A stretch of DNA of 64,000 nt from Immersiella caudata. Taxonomy: Eukaryota > Ascomycota > Sordariomycetes > Sordariales > Lasiosphaeriaceae. The stretch is taken from contig JAULSU010000007.1 of the NCBI GenBank assembly GCA_030512335.1, positions 1,116,001 through 1,180,000 of the forward strand, given 5' to 3'. The position numbers and the translations under genes are program-made. This document shows, in pieces, positions 10,501 to 22,806 of this stretch; the first letter of the stretch is position 1, and the number at the start of each line of letters is the position of its first letter. The notes under the pieces are model-generated. The model saw nothing but the letters and a program-made list of their open reading frames with translations, made no database searches and was not told the origin of the DNA.

Positions 10501-12225
10501 TCCCTGCCCGCCGACTGGCCAGCTGCTCTCAACTGACGCGCGCTCAGGGATGGCTGACCTACGATAAGGGGCCGCACTGCGCTGAGTGGCTCTCTCTCTC
10601 AACAAGAGCCGCTGACGAGCTCAACAGCGCAAATCTTTTTCTCTCTCCGCCTCCGGCCTGGACCAACCAGAGCTGCTGCGCAGTAATCCACACGCCGGCC
10701 GGCCAATGCAGGATGGAATCGGCTCAAGCAGGAGGAGGGGAAGAAAAGACCTCATGCAGGAGAGCCATGGCGCACACGGGGCAGACGGGCAGACGGGACT
10801 GGTTATTACGGCACTACCGTGAACCTGTGTGCCAAAGCCCACAGCACGCCTAACAGCAGAACCACAGTCTCGAACCCTCTCGACCAGCCCGCTTCGGCAA
10901 CGGACGGCGGAGTCGACTTGGGTGGAGCGGCCCGGGGACGAGGATCCGAGCGGAGAGGAGGCCGAATGCGGTCAACACAGCTTCGGCCTGCAGCCAAGGG
11001 CACCCCATCACAAAAGCGCGGAGTGCCAGCACGCCTGCAGAGCAGGAACGGGCCCCTGGAAGGAAATGCCAGATGGCGAGTGAGAGAAACCCGCGGATGT
11101 GATGACAGATGCACCTTCTGGTCCCTGCGGATCTCGGTCAATCGATCTGGGCTCCGTGCCTGCCGCAACAAGCAGAACAGCGCTCGGCGGTGCTGGCTCT
11201 CAACAGAAATTCCATGATGATGCGGGGTTTGCCTGCGGGACTGAGAGGGGGGTGCTAGAATCTCGGCGGCCTCGAGACGAGCACGACCCTTGACTCTGCC
11301 GGAGCACGCCCGACTCTTCTGTTGGCCTTGAGGCGGTGATGATACCTATCGCGCAGCTGGGTCCGCCCATGTTCGCCCACTATGCTTGCATTAGCTTCCT
11401 CGCTGCATCTCTAGCTGCACGCGGATTCGTGATAATTACCCGCAACCATTGCTGGGTCTGGTAAGGTAGGCGGCTGCGGACAGGCGTTGATGAGGGGAAT
11501 CGCCCGCACGAGCATGGGGAGCTCGACGAGACTCCCTTTCGGCTACGCTCGATGCGAGCTCGAGGGTTGGATGGCACGTGGTGGGAGAAATGAGTTTGGC
11601 AGCTGTGACGAAACGAAAAGGTCGTTTTCGAAATGCAAAGGGGCAACAGAGGATCCTTTCTGTGCCTCTATCCAGAAAAGTGAGGCCTAGTTGGGAATGT
11701 AAGGAGGTGCAGTATGGGCTGCATTGACTCGGTGGGTACCTTGGTAGGGAAGAATGGCTAGGTCGTTTTCTCCCACCACGTCAGTGGCATATTGAGAGTG
11801 TGCTCTGGTCTCAAGTCGGGCGCTCTTTCCTCAGCAGCTTGCCTCGAAGTCGGTGAACCCCACGATGCTAGGTAGCCCGGATGATCCAGCCGGGAGAGCC
11901 GGGAGAAGCAGGTTCTAGCCCGTGTCGTGGCCGCCCACGTTTGTCTTCAACACTCACTCTCGTCGCTGACGAGGTTGAAATTCATCTGAAAAAGTCTTGG
12001 CTGGGGTTTGGTGGGGGCACGTTCCCCCAAGGAGAAGCAACGGGAAGGCTAGAGCAGTCGCATGGTGGAGGGGCGCGGCACATTTCCGTGATCCCGGCAC
12101 CCGATCCAGTGGAGCAACCTACCGCCCTAAGAATAGTTTCCCAAACTTCGAAACCACCATCACGACGACACAACACAACGCGATACTACAACCCTCACCA
12201 CCATCCTAGGCGCGCGCACAACACA
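7528..12225. other. Gene-poor 4.7-kb stretch upstream of the Gbp2-like gene and COQ9
   Basis: It lies between two divergent genes and should contain their promoters and 5' UTRs. Frames of up to ~190 codons occur on both strands but carry no domain, and no pair of them joins into a convincing protein. Seen inside: a GCAGAAC-like microrepeat at 8099-8140, and two copies of the AATGCAAAGAGGCAT-type motif at 11632 and 11696. I recognise no RNA gene. A long non-coding RNA, or a fast-evolving gene with several introns, cannot be excluded. Confidence 0.4.
11632..11711 (+). repeat. Two further copies of the AATGCAAAGAGGCAT-type motif
   Basis: Position 11632 reads AATGCAAAGGGGCAA and 11696 reads AATGTAAGGAGGTGCA. 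The second is preceded by GTTGGG and followed by TATGGGCTGC, matching the flanks of the copies at 1653 and 1891, about 10 kb away. Confidence 0.5.
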
Positions 12226-13132
12226 ATGCCTCCCAACTGCGCCGCCGTCGCCCGGCTTCTCCTCCGCCCGTCGACCGCAACTGCAACCGCAACCTCCTGC
12301 CCCCTCCGCGCCATCCGCGCCGCCTCAACCCTCGTCCGACCTCCAACTTCAGCATCCCCGCAAACCACGCCGCGCTCTCTCTCCCAATCCCACCCTCGCC
12401 CCTACCACTCAACAACTCACCCCCCACCACCCTCCCCCTTCACGCCCACCGAATCCGCCATCCTCTCTGCCTCCTACGCCCACGTCCCCACGCACGGCTT
12501 CACCCCCTCCAGCTTAGCCCTGGGCGCGCGCGCCGCCGGATACCTCGACATCAGCACGAGTATCTTTCCCGAGGGAGCTTTCTCCTTGATAAAATGGCAT
12601 CTTTACACACAGCGGACCGCGCTAGCGGGAAAGAAGGACTCTATCGCCGGGTTTGAGAGCATGAGTCTCACGGAAAGAGTAGAGGCATTGACATGGGAGA
12701 GGCTAATGGGGAACGGTGAAGTAGTCGGGAGATGGCAGGAGGTCTGTTCTTCTTTCTTAGCTTCAGGGGTTGGAATGCTAACGGGTTGATCGTAAACAGG
12801 CCCTCGCCATCATGGCGCAGCCGACGTATGTGTTCGCCTCCGTGAAGGAGCTGGCGGAGCTGGCAGACGAGATTTGGTATCTTGCTGGGGACGTCTCGGT
12901 GGATCCGACGTGGTATACTAAGAGGGCGTCGCTTTCGGCTATCTATGCTGCTTCGGAGCTGTTTATGACCAACGACCGGTCACCTGACTTCAGTGAAACA
13001 TGGCACTTCCTGCGGAGGAGGCTGGCAGAGGCCGGCGAAATAGGCGATGCCACGCGCTCGGTGCGAGAATGGTTGAGCTTTACGGCCAGCGCGGGTGTCA
13101 ATGTCTTGAGGAGCAAGGGAGTGCCAATATAA
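12226..13132 (+). CDS. COQ9: Ubiquinone biosynthesis protein COQ9
   Basis: Two exons, 12226-12741 and 12800-13132, give 282 aa. The 58-nt intron has a GCTAAC branch site. The N-terminal ~70 residues are Ser/Thr/Arg/Pro-rich with almost no acidic residues, as expected for a mitochondrial targeting leader. The conserved core starts near TPTESAILSASYAHVPTHGF and includes the LGARAAGYLDIS region. It continues with PEGAFSLIKWHLYTQRTAL and, after the intron, ADEIWYLAGDVSVDPTWYTK (the classical COQ9 signature). COQ9 is a lipid-binding TetR-fold protein on the matrix face of the inner membrane that presents quinone intermediates to COQ7 in the CoQ synthome. The ATG at 12226 is chosen because it starts the leader; the frame is open upstream to 11881 but that part looks non-coding. 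Confidence 0.93.
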
Positions 13133-13775
13133 TGGTCTAGCTGTGTGCCTCCTTTCAGATTGGAAGGGAGGTCTCTAATATCGTGTACATTATGTGAAAA
13201 ATCCTCTGTTTGCATAGAAGCGGGTGTTTGTAGAATTGCCCTAATCCCGCCATTTCTTCCATAGGACTGAGAGGATGTGAGTTGGAGACGTGTTTGGGCA
13301 CCAGGGTCATTTGTAAAAGACGTTTGCCGCATGTCAATGGCGTCCCATAATTGGCGTCCCATAATTGGGGACGGACCGCGCTCAACCGCGATGCCTGGGC
13401 ACATAGAAGATAGGGGCAATAGCAAGAGAGACTGATAAATGAAGGGGCCACGGACCGCTCTTTCAGAGATCACCAAAAGAATAGTTTGAGACTTTTGCTC
13501 TTGCGACATTGAGTTCCCTACCATCTAAACCTCCAACATATATTCTGCGCTGGGCCCAGAGAAGCAGACCAGTTCTCAGTACCCATAACGCCAAATCTGT
13601 GTAAATACTCCCAGCATTAATCCACTCCAGAAGGAAACTCCGAACACCTCATCCCTTTTCGAGTGACAACTAATCAAGACCCGTCAGACATCGACTCAAA
13701 CTCCGACTCCTGTCCACCTTCAACAAATACCATCAAGCAGGGTCCCAGACATTTCATCCGAAGCCAGGCAGCATA
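13133..13775. other. Convergent 3' intergenic region between COQ9 and SMC6
   Basis: Contains an exact 14-bp tandem duplication (GGCGTCCCATAATT twice) at 13339-13366. No gene is seen; a minus-strand frame of 193 codons here has no family features and partly overlaps COQ9. Confidence 0.5.
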
Positions 13776-16700
13776 TCATTCATCAATTCTGGGCTGGCGG
13801 GGATCTCCCAAGCTGTCAAACTAGGTTAGCATGGTATTCGGATCGAATTTCTCGTCAGAAGTAACATACCGGACGATATGAACATCTTTGTCAAGCTTGG
13901 CTCGACCCTCAATCGCGTTGGGAGTGATAAAGATGTACTGTCTGTTTACTGACCGACGAGCTGCAGTGACAAGCATGTTAGTGCTCACAGCACGGTTCAC
14001 GTTGTCCATGAAGACGTCGAATTCGTCCAAACATCTTAGTGGAGACCCCATAGCTTCCCATATCGAAAGCAGGAGGCAAATGGATGAAAATGATTTCTCG
14101 CCACCCGACAGCGTCTTTGTGCTTCGACCCCTGTCGTCACCGACCGTCCTGTCGGGTTCAACATGAATGTCCAAGAATTTCCGTCTATGGTCAAAGAGCA
14201 ACTTCCCTCGGAACCCACGCTCTGCAAGTAAGTATTGAAAGTTGCACCGAGACTGTGCAGTGATATGGCGTTGGAACATCCGCCACTTGTCAAGCCGGAT
14301 CCTGAGCGTTTGTTTCAAACGCTGGTTGACTTGAAGGATGGACTGGAGGATTTCGGCCTCTCGTTTCCGCGCGTTGGATGCCTCAATGTACTTTTGGTTT
14401 ATCTCAGCCTCATTCCCATGCTCTTTTTCCATCTGTTTAAGCCGTTTGGTGAGCATGTCGTACTGCCGATTCAAGGTGTCATAGGTCTCGCCATCAGGTA
14501 TTAGCATTCGAGTGGGGGCAATGACTTTGGCACCCTCAGTAAACTCATCAACAGTCTGCTGCTGTTGTTGGACCGCTCTTTCTTTCCGTGGGAGTTTTTG
14601 CTCCTTCAATATGTCGACATGAGCCGTCCCCTCGTGAACCTCCGTCAGAGTGACGCGGCGGGCGTCGGAAACCCGGTTGTGTTTGTGTTGGACCTTCTTG
14701 AGCCGCTCGTTGGCATCTGCCAGCTGGGCCTTGGCATCTCTTTTGCGACTTCGAAGGCCCTCCAACACTGCGTTGTGGTCCTCCTTCTTTCTCCTCAAAG
14801 TGCCGAACTGCATCCCGTGGTGGTCACGCTCTGCGGTGAGCTCCTGGAGCTGATCTTTCAGACCTTGCAGTCGACCGTCAACGCCTTCAAACATGTCAAG
14901 CTCTGCCTCAACATGCTCGACATCCACGCGTGCTTTTCTCAGCTGCACTTCGAGACTCTTCCGATCACCTTCGTTCCTTTTCTTCTCTTTCTTCCACCGC
15001 GCGACTTCCTGGAGGAGGCGCCGCCTTTCCGCGTCGATAGTGCGATACTCTACTTCGAGCTGGCGAAGCTGTTCCTTGAGGAACACGGTCTCAGATTCCG
15101 TGTCTCCATGCATCCTTGATTTCAGATCAGGCCGTACCCGGACCGGAGATGATCCCAGATTGCCGTTGTTCTCCGTCAGCCGGAGACCATGCCCGCGGTT
15201 GCCGGACTGGAAGCAAAGAACTGCTTTGACATTGCGAGGAGGCGAGCCGTCGAACATGATCTGTTCGGCATGTTGCCGGTCCGGGGTCAGGACCACTTGT
15301 TCGATCAGATTGTTCAGAATCAGCTGGTCACGAACGAGGTTGTTGTCGAATTTCAGGACCCGAAGGATCGTCTCAAACGATTCATCAGGCTCTTTGCCCC
15401 TGAGATCCAGCTGCTGTCGGCCTCTGCTCAGGAATACCGGGCAGTCCCGTATACCAATATGCTTCATCATGTCGCGGAGGAGCCTTGAGTCGTCATTGTT
15501 GGTAACCAGAAAGCCGTTCAGAGTCCTGCCGAGTGTTGACTCCAAGATAGCTGACCACTGGGGTTTGAGCAGCTTGACATGGACGCCTAACGGCCCGATT
15601 GGCTTATCCCGGAAACGGCGTTCGTCGCTGATCATCCTGAGCAGATCAGGGACCTTGGCCTCGTATCCGTCAAATTTAGATCGGAGATTCTTGTCAAGGG
15701 AACTGATCTTGCCCTCAGCAACGACAATCTCTCTTTTTTTGCCGTCCAATTCCCTGCTCTTTAACCCCAGCCTCTTTTCGGCGTCCTCGTCGGACTCCTT
15801 GATACCTTGCTCGGCCGCCTTATTCTCCTCGAGTTCCTTCGTGATATCGTCGACTTTTTTCTTGGCCTTCTCGAGCTCTTGAAGTTTGTTCGAGTGGGCC
15901 TGGCCATTCGTGCCCTCGAGGCGCCGTTCTTCTGCTTCGATCTTTTTTTGGGTGTCCGCCAAACTGTTCTCGGCGTTCTCAAGGGTCAACTTGGCCTCAC
16001 GTTCTTCAACGAGCAGGTGAGCCATCACCTCCTTCTGCCCAGTATAAGCCCGCTCGGCCTCCTGGGCCTCCTCTTCAGCCGTTTTCAGTTCGGTCTTGGC
16101 GTCTTCGATGCCTTGTTTGAGCCGTGCTAGCTTCTCATCGGCAGCCTCAAGCTCCGCCCGCTTTCCCTCGACGGTGTTCTCCATAGCAGCGATCTCAGCG
16201 TGGGCTGCAGCCAGCTCCTCTTGCCGAAGCTTGAGCGCGCGCTCCTCGGCCTCAACTTGCGCCCATACCAACTGCCCCCGCAGAATTCGGTGCTTCACAC
16301 GAATCTGATGGTTGCCCTCGATGGCCTCTTTCTTCCGCTTTGCCTCGCTCAGCTCGTTCTCTGCATGCTTGAGACGGGCTTCCTGATCGGGCACTTTGGC
16401 GATCATGTTTTCCAGATTCTCGTTGATCAGGCGGTAGTCGTTGTCCAGCTGCTGCAGCTGGACGCCGTCAACGAAGAACTGGTATTTCTGCGCCTTCGTG
16501 GAGGCATTAAGAAACTGTCTCGCGTTGTCTTGGGACAACACATTCAAGGGATTGTCGACCTGGAGGGCGTAGTACTCGACAATCTCCTCAATTTCCTGCC
16601 GCTTCGTCGTGATCACCTGACCAGTGGCAGACTTCACTTTGAAGCCGCTGGTTCCCTTTTTGCTAAAGCTTCGCTCAACAATGATGGACTCCCCGTAGAC

Positions 16701-17453
16701 CTCAGGCCTATAAGCGTCGTGGCCTTTGTTTTTGATCTTGACGATGAGGCGTGCTTGCTCGGTGCCCTCCTTGATGAAGCTCTTGAGGCTGCCGCCGCGG
16801 TTCGTCGAGCTTGCTTTGCCGCCGAGACAGAGAGTGATAGCAGTTAGAACAGCACTTTTCCCGCTCCCATTTTCACCCACGATGAAATTGAGGAGTGGCC
16901 CTAAGTCGCAGTGTAACCGTTCGTGGCACATGAAATTTATGCATGTGATGCTCTCGAGAATGGCATTATCGGCGTAAGCGTTATCGCCAAGCATGTTTGT
17001 TGAACGACTAGAGGTAACCTTGAGCCATTTTTCTGCCAGTACGTCGTCTTCCTTCTCGTGGGTAAGGTGCTCGAAATTTCCGTCGCGCAATTCGTCGTAC
17101 TGGGTCTTGGGGGGAGATGAGGGTGCCTTGTCCACGAGACTCCTTTCGCTGGGCTCATCGTCATTTCCTATGTCGGCAGAGTCAGGCGTTCGCTCCTGGG
17201 TACGTCTTCGGGAGACTTTGCTGGCACCGATTTCTGAAATGCGCGCCCGCTTGGTCTGTTCTGGTCAGCATCCACATTGTGAGAACAGCCCCGAGAAAGA
17301 AAATCAGCAAAAGAAGGAACGTACGCCATCGCCACGGAGGTTGGAACGGGCCTCCTGGACATCTACATCGCTATCCACTTCACCATTTGTCGTGGCAAAC
17401 CGTGCTCGTTTTCGCGAGGGCCCATCCTCTGCGTGGTCAACTCTCCCTGGCAT
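13776..17453 (-). CDS. SMC6: SMC6, ATPase of the SMC5/6 complex
   Basis: Three exons, 17453-17325, 17255-13870 and 13812-13776; 1183 aa. The N-terminus is basic and probably nuclear (PSRKRARF, TKRARIS). The head contains the SMC6-type motif ITCINFMCHERL and a Walker A GENGSGKS at about residue 170. Long coiled coils flank a hinge near residues 500-700 (WSAILESTLGRTLNGFLVTN). The C-terminal head has the ABC signature TKTLSGGEKSFS and the Walker B LDEFDVFMDNVNR. The SMC5/6 complex acts in recombinational repair, replication-fork stability and rDNA maintenance. The last intron (57 nt, GTATGT...CTAACCTAGTTTGACAG) is inferred: reading through gives a stop 15 codons later, while splicing gives the family-like tail VRLGDPRQPRIDE. 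The divergent ECD gene starts 556 bp away. Confidence 0.95.
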
Positions 17454-18009
17454 GTTGCGACTAGATAGCCGTCTAGTAGACCTAGCTGGAGTAGGCGAGA
17501 CAGGCCAGAGCGACGCCGGTGTTGGATGATCAGATAAGTATTGGGAGGGACGTCATGGGATCGCGCCGCAACGAAACTCTAACGCGTCCCGACGCGATGC
17601 CAAGAATTGACTTTCACGCCGCGGGACGTTGCTGAGCTGATGACCCCACTTTGCTGCGACGGGTTTTTCTTTGGTGGCCCAAGCTTCTCCAGGCTCCCCG
17701 CTGACCAGGGTATGTCACTAACAGGAGCTTAACAGAAGATCAAAGAAGGCAATGAACGGGGTTCGCGAAACTTCAAACTTACTCGTAACTGAAATAAAAA
17801 GGAAGAAACGAGGCCAGCTGTTAGGTTTTATTTCAGATTGACGGCTGTCTTGAATACAGCTGAAGGGATAGCAGACACAACTGGTAGCGCAGCTTCCAGT
17901 TTTGCTGGAGCCCTGGCCGGTTTGATCAGGCCCGGGGAAGGTCCTTCCTCAGGAAACTCACCTAGGCAGTTTCCTTCCAACGCTTGACCTGTTTCAGCCA
18001 GTGATCATC
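17454..18009. promoter_or_regulatory. Divergent promoter region between SMC6 and the ecdysoneless gene
   Basis: 556 bp separate the two start codons. No coding frame is seen. A specific core element cannot be assigned from sequence. Confidence 0.5.
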
Positions 18010-19926
18010 ATGGAGACCGAAAATGAACCTCGTCCTGGAGATCCAGCCTTTAACGGCTTTCGAATGAGGCTTCCAGAAGACTGCGTCGAATACATGCTCT
18101 TCCTCGTTGGGGACAAAAATTTGACGAAGTTGGAAGCTGTCCGTAAAGAGGCCATCGAGAAAGCAGATGCTCTCACCAAAGACTACATATGGCAGCGAGA
18201 GCCTTTCAAGTTGGAAACAAAAATCCAGGGCGGTAAGTTCCAGCCCACACATTCCCCTTGATCTTTCAGGGGTAACAGCAAAGTGCAATTCTAACGAGGG
18301 GCAGGACTATCATACCTCCATGGTATCACGAACTACGGAGACAATGTGGAAGACGAATGGCTGGTCGTATACTTACTGCGAGGACTGACCAAGTCATTCC
18401 CCGAACTCTGGATCCGAGTCTGCGACAGCGATGGCGAGTTCCTGTTGATCGAAGCGGCCAAGGTGTTGCCCAAGTGGCTCAGCCCTGAGAACGACAGCAA
18501 CCGTGTCTGGATTCACAACGGCAAACTGCGCATTATCCCTCTCCAGTCCGTAGCTGGAAGCCCAGCATCCAAGTCCCTGTCTTTGCAAGAAGCCCTGGTC
18601 GCCATTACGTCGGCGCCGGACTCTCTCATTCACTCAACACTCATAGAGGCAGAAGCTTTTTACAGGCTGGAGAAGTACCCGGGTCAGATTACGGACTCGA
18701 TTCACCACTCACTTGCCACCATTCCTCGAAAGCTGGCATGCATCTTACACGCGAGGCCAAAGGCTATCGCCCCAGCTACGGAGGCTTTCTACCTCCGCGA
18801 CCCTCTTTCACTTCGGCCACTCCTTTCTGCCTCAGGGCCACTTCTCTTCCCTCCACAAGACCTCATTACAATCAGTATGCGCTTCACCAGGGTGCTCTAC
18901 GCCCAGTTGAAATCGCAGAGGTTTGAGCCTCCCCCAGTCTGGAGCAGTCTACTTGAAGCCGCCGAAACGGAAGTCGCTTCAGCGACCAAAGATGCACCAA
19001 AGAAGCTATCCCGGCTCGAGTTGGGGATGAAGGTTACCACAGGCTTCGAGATTCTCGCCAAGAACGGCCACGAACGCGACAACCGAGTCGCACGAGAAGT
19101 TGCGCTTCTGGTGGAAGACCTCGAAGAAGATGGTGATTCTGCACTCCCGCCTGACTCAGAGATCAAGACGTGGGTAGACGTTAACCGAGAGGATGACGAC
19201 TCGTGGATGGACATAGACTTCCGGGACTTTGAGCAGGAGCTGGAAGGAAAGCAGAAAGGCATTAAGACCGGTGGAGGGATTGGATTCGGGGATGCCGGAA
19301 CGCAAGCTGGCCTGCAAAAGATTGTCTCGCGCTTCGAGGCGTTTCTGAACGACGAAAACGCTGGGGTGGACGGTGCTGAGCTAGATGAGATGGATGAAGA
19401 TGACGATGAATCTGACGACGGCGACGACGATGACGATGACGACGACGATTCGAGCGATGATGAAGATAAGGACGTAAGTTTCGATGAAGAACAATTCGCG
19501 AAGATGATGAGAGAGATGATGGGTCTGCCATCTGAGGAGGCTTCTCAAGAGAAGGGTAAAGCAACCAGCGTCTCCGCGGGCAGGGCATCTAGCACCAACA
19601 AGCCTGAAGACGACCGCAAGAGCGAGGATGAAGAAATCCAGAAGCTCATGATGCAGATGGAGTCCGAGCTGAAGGGGCTCGGGGCCTTGAGTTTGGAACA
19701 ACCTCCTGCCAAGCGCCCAGCAGTGAAAGCAGGAGGCTCGAAAACGGAGATGGGTGAGGAGGATGAGAATGACAAGGAAGTCGACATTGATTACAATCTA
19801 GCACAGAACTTGTTAAAGAGCTTCAAGAGCCAGGCAGGAATGGCGGGCCCGGCTGGAAACCTGCTTAGCTTGATGGGGATGCCTTTGCCACGAGACGAGG
19901 GGGAGTCTGATGACGACGAGACATAA
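18010..19926 (+). CDS. Ecdysoneless/SGT1-family protein
   Basis: Two exons, 18010-18232 and 18305-19926; 614 aa. The frame begins METENEPRPGD and the ECD fold starts at RLPEDCVEYMLFLVGD. The 72-nt intron interrupts the conserved segment; splicing restores GGLSYLHGITNYGDNVEDEW and VVYLLRGLTKSFPELW, both hallmarks of the family. The C-terminal third is acidic, with an Asp run near residues 455-475 followed by FDEEQFAKMMREMMG. Animal ECD takes part in spliceosome function (with PRP8) and the cell cycle; the fission yeast homologue is called sgt1 and is unrelated to the HSP90 co-chaperone of that name. Function in this organism is inferred from the family only. Confidence 0.9.
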
Positions 19927-20669
19927 TATCTCTTGAGAATTAGATGCAGTCGCACCATTTCCTCGCAGCAAATTTGACAGACTAGGCCTCGAGAGACTGC
20001 CTTTCTAGGTTGTAGCCAGAAGTCAGACTGTGACTCAGCAATGGAAGCAACCCGTTCCAGGTTGCCCCCTCAGAACCTCTATTACGCCTATTAGCAACTC
20101 TGTAAAACAACAGTCTCTCTACCAACGGCTCCAAATGTTCTCAAGACGCCTCCTCGAATACCCATCAGGCCTTTCCATACTTCTTGATCACTTCCTAGAG
20201 CTGAGATATCGCAGTCTCGCCGATTTCCTTCACATTATAATCTCTTTGCCAGACCTCCCGGCATCTCGAAAACGCCTCTAAATGTCTCTAAGAGGCATAT
20301 AGAGACCCCTAAAAGGCTTTCAGACACCCTAAACAGGCATCCTGCCATTCCAACTGGGCCTTGCAGGTTTCCCTGGTACACACAATCAATCTTCTCTGAA
20401 CATCTCCAAGAACAATTATTTTCACCTTTAGCCTCCTTGCCGACCACTTTAAATTTTCCCAATACGCCTCCTGTCATCAACTTCAGCTCCCTTGGCAGGC
20501 TGGTCAGGAGGTCTCCTCATATCCAGTAGGGCCTTCTGGTATCCGTGCTACGCACTACAAAGTTCTTGACACGCATTTAGTGGTTGTTATGAGGCTTGTC
20601 CACCTTCGGTTTGGGCATCTTGACAATCCTAATGCACCTCTTGAAAAACCCGAGACGGCTGTTAAGAAT
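19927..20669. other. Intergenic, 743 bp, start of the accessory island
   Basis: Downstream of the ECD gene. It is rich in short degenerate AGGC/GCCT motifs (20270-20340) but has no gene I recognise. Confidence 0.4.
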
Positions 20670-21792
20670 TTATTGCGCAGTTATTACATCGCCATAACGG
20701 CTTCCTAAAACAAATGCATGCTTCCGGCAATACGCATGCTGGAAGTGGTCACACTGGAGCCTCTTCTCAGCTAGGTTCTTCGCCCAGCAACCTTGTCCTT
20801 GTTCCTTGACTCTCTCGGGATGCCGCCGCACGTAGAGAGCTCGTTCCTTTCGCTTCGACTCGAAATAATCCTCCGTGTTATCGGATCACCACTTGCCTTG
20901 CCACTCAACGTAATACTCGGCTCGCCTCTCCTGTAATTCCCGCGCCTTGGCTTTAAGTTGATCTTCGGTCGACTCGAAATTTCCCTGAGGACCTTCCATC
21001 AGTGCGTTGTGGCTGCAAACACCGTTGTATGGGAGCGTCTTGATCGGCCACATGCTGAGCTCTTCCATGTGGCTCTCATTGATGAGTCAAATTACCCAGA
21101 GCGCGTAGTAGAGACTGGCCTCGATGAGGAGAACGAGGAGCTTAGTGACCGCGACAGGCTCAGGGTTAGGGACCGACGAATGGCAGAGAACTCCAATGTG
21201 TGAAATCGTGTACCCGTCTTCCAAGACTGCCTTTCTGACGCAGTGAGGGATAGAGGGAACGTTCGGGTTGGCAGTCCCCTATCCTCGAGGATGAGCCTTC
21301 GATGGAATTGGTGGCCGAGCCGATGTGCAATCTGGGTCTGCAATTCAGCTTCTCGAGCGTGATGGCGTAGATTTTCTATTCAACTCCGAAAGCCAAGGGG
21401 AGACCCTTGGACCGCTCGATCGTTGGTGGAATGGCGTTGTGAAAAACTTCATACAGGCTGTCCACGAATACCAAGGGAGTGTCTGTGAACAAGTTGTGAA
21501 CAGCCGCGACGTCTGGGAAGAGGATATCGTAGTATGGGTGACAAGAGCGACGGTGCGTGAGCTTCCGAGTCAAGAGTGCCATAAATAGGACGGGGTCTAA
21601 GATGGCGGCGGCTCCATCGTAAGACGCCATGGTTTGGATTTGTGACTCAGGGGTAGCTTGGGTGGTCTGCGAGCTGTAAAAAGATTGCTGCTGTGGCTGG
21701 GCAGAAGTTGGCAGCGATGTTATGAAACAATCCAGGAACTTTGGAATTGGAATTCGGACCAGGTAGTCGGGTGAGGTATGTGGGTGCGGCAC
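20670..21792 (-). pseudogene. Decayed member of a multi-copy fungal family with a GIY-YIG-like segment
   Basis: Reading leftward from 21792 the frame encodes a linker (SSQTTQATPESQIQTMASYD), then ERSKGLPLAFGVE, and is broken by TAG. The same frame continues KIYAITLEKLNCRPRLHIGS, which resembles the Y-I/L-x-IGS start of a GIY-YIG nuclease-like fold. A shift of frame is then needed to read DGYTISHIGVLCHSSVPNPE. Next come an in-frame TGA after YYALWVI, then LPYNGVCSHNALMEGPQGNF, another TGA after YVEWQGKW, and a Cys/His-containing tail (RLQCDHFQHAYCRKHAF) ending at 20670. So there are at least three stops and one frameshift. From memory, this order resembles a family of multi-copy hypothetical proteins in filamentous ascomycetes; no function is established. 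A second relic of the family lies at 62617-63230. Confidence 0.55.
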
Positions 21793-22806
21793 CAGGGCAC
21801 TACACAGGGGTGACTACCTCTTGGGTTGTGACTGCCACTTGTGGCTCAAAACTCGGCAATTCATCAGCCTGAGACCAGCATATCTGATAAGACTCGGTGT
21901 GGCCGTAGGTACCTTACCATATCTGAGATTACACCCGTTGACGAATTTGGTGTGCGAAAAACACCGTCGACCGATGAATCGAAAGCCCTCGGGACGAGGA
22001 GGCTGGTCTCGCCCTCCCTCTAAGGAATGTGAAAACCTCAATCCGTCGGAAGAAATCGCTGCCCTCTCCCTAAAGACTTCGACGATGCCTTCCTCGTCCG
22101 TGCCTCCTTGAAAGAAAGCGAAAAGGCTGTTCGGCCCAAAGAGATCGTTCCCTTGTCCTAATGAGAGACGAGCTCTCCCTCCTCCCCTTGCCCAGATGTG
22201 AAACATGTGTTTTACCGAAGAAGGCCACAGCCGCTGCCGAAAGGAGTGCAAGAATTGCGCGCCCGTTCTTCCCCACGATAGATGTGAAGAAACTAGCCTG
22301 TAAAGCCACCTCCAATCCAGAGCACAGACTTTTATTACTGCTTCAATCATCAAAGTAAATGTGAAAACAGATATCCCTTCACTGCGCAGTACTTGTCGGG
22401 TATGGAGGCCCCGGCCAGAAGAAAGGGGCCATCAGCACCATGTGAAAACACATTGTTTCAGATTTACAAGTGCCTTCAGCCAAAAAAATCTGCTTGGGAT
22501 GTCTTGAAAGTGGCCTTATTTTAGATCTCGGAATGCCCGCCACCTACCTTAGAAGGTGTTATTTGTTTTTTACGAGGCCTTCCATGTTAACATGAAAGGA
22601 GGGCATGATTAGAGCACTGAAGGGGGTCTTATTGACATCAGACAAGGCATAATTGTCATTGACCGAGGCCTATTCCCAGCGTCAGTAGCCCTGGGAGCGC
22701 TTGCCAAAAGGGCCCTTTCGTCTGGCTGGGGCCTTCGTACATTCCAACTAGTCCCCTCCTCCAACAAGCCTGGAAACAACTTGCCAGCAACCACACCTAA
22801 CCAAGC

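Noticed and set aside
14893..15882. 329-codon open frame antisense to SMC6
   Set aside because: Ser/Arg-rich shadow of the coiled-coil coding strand; no family features.
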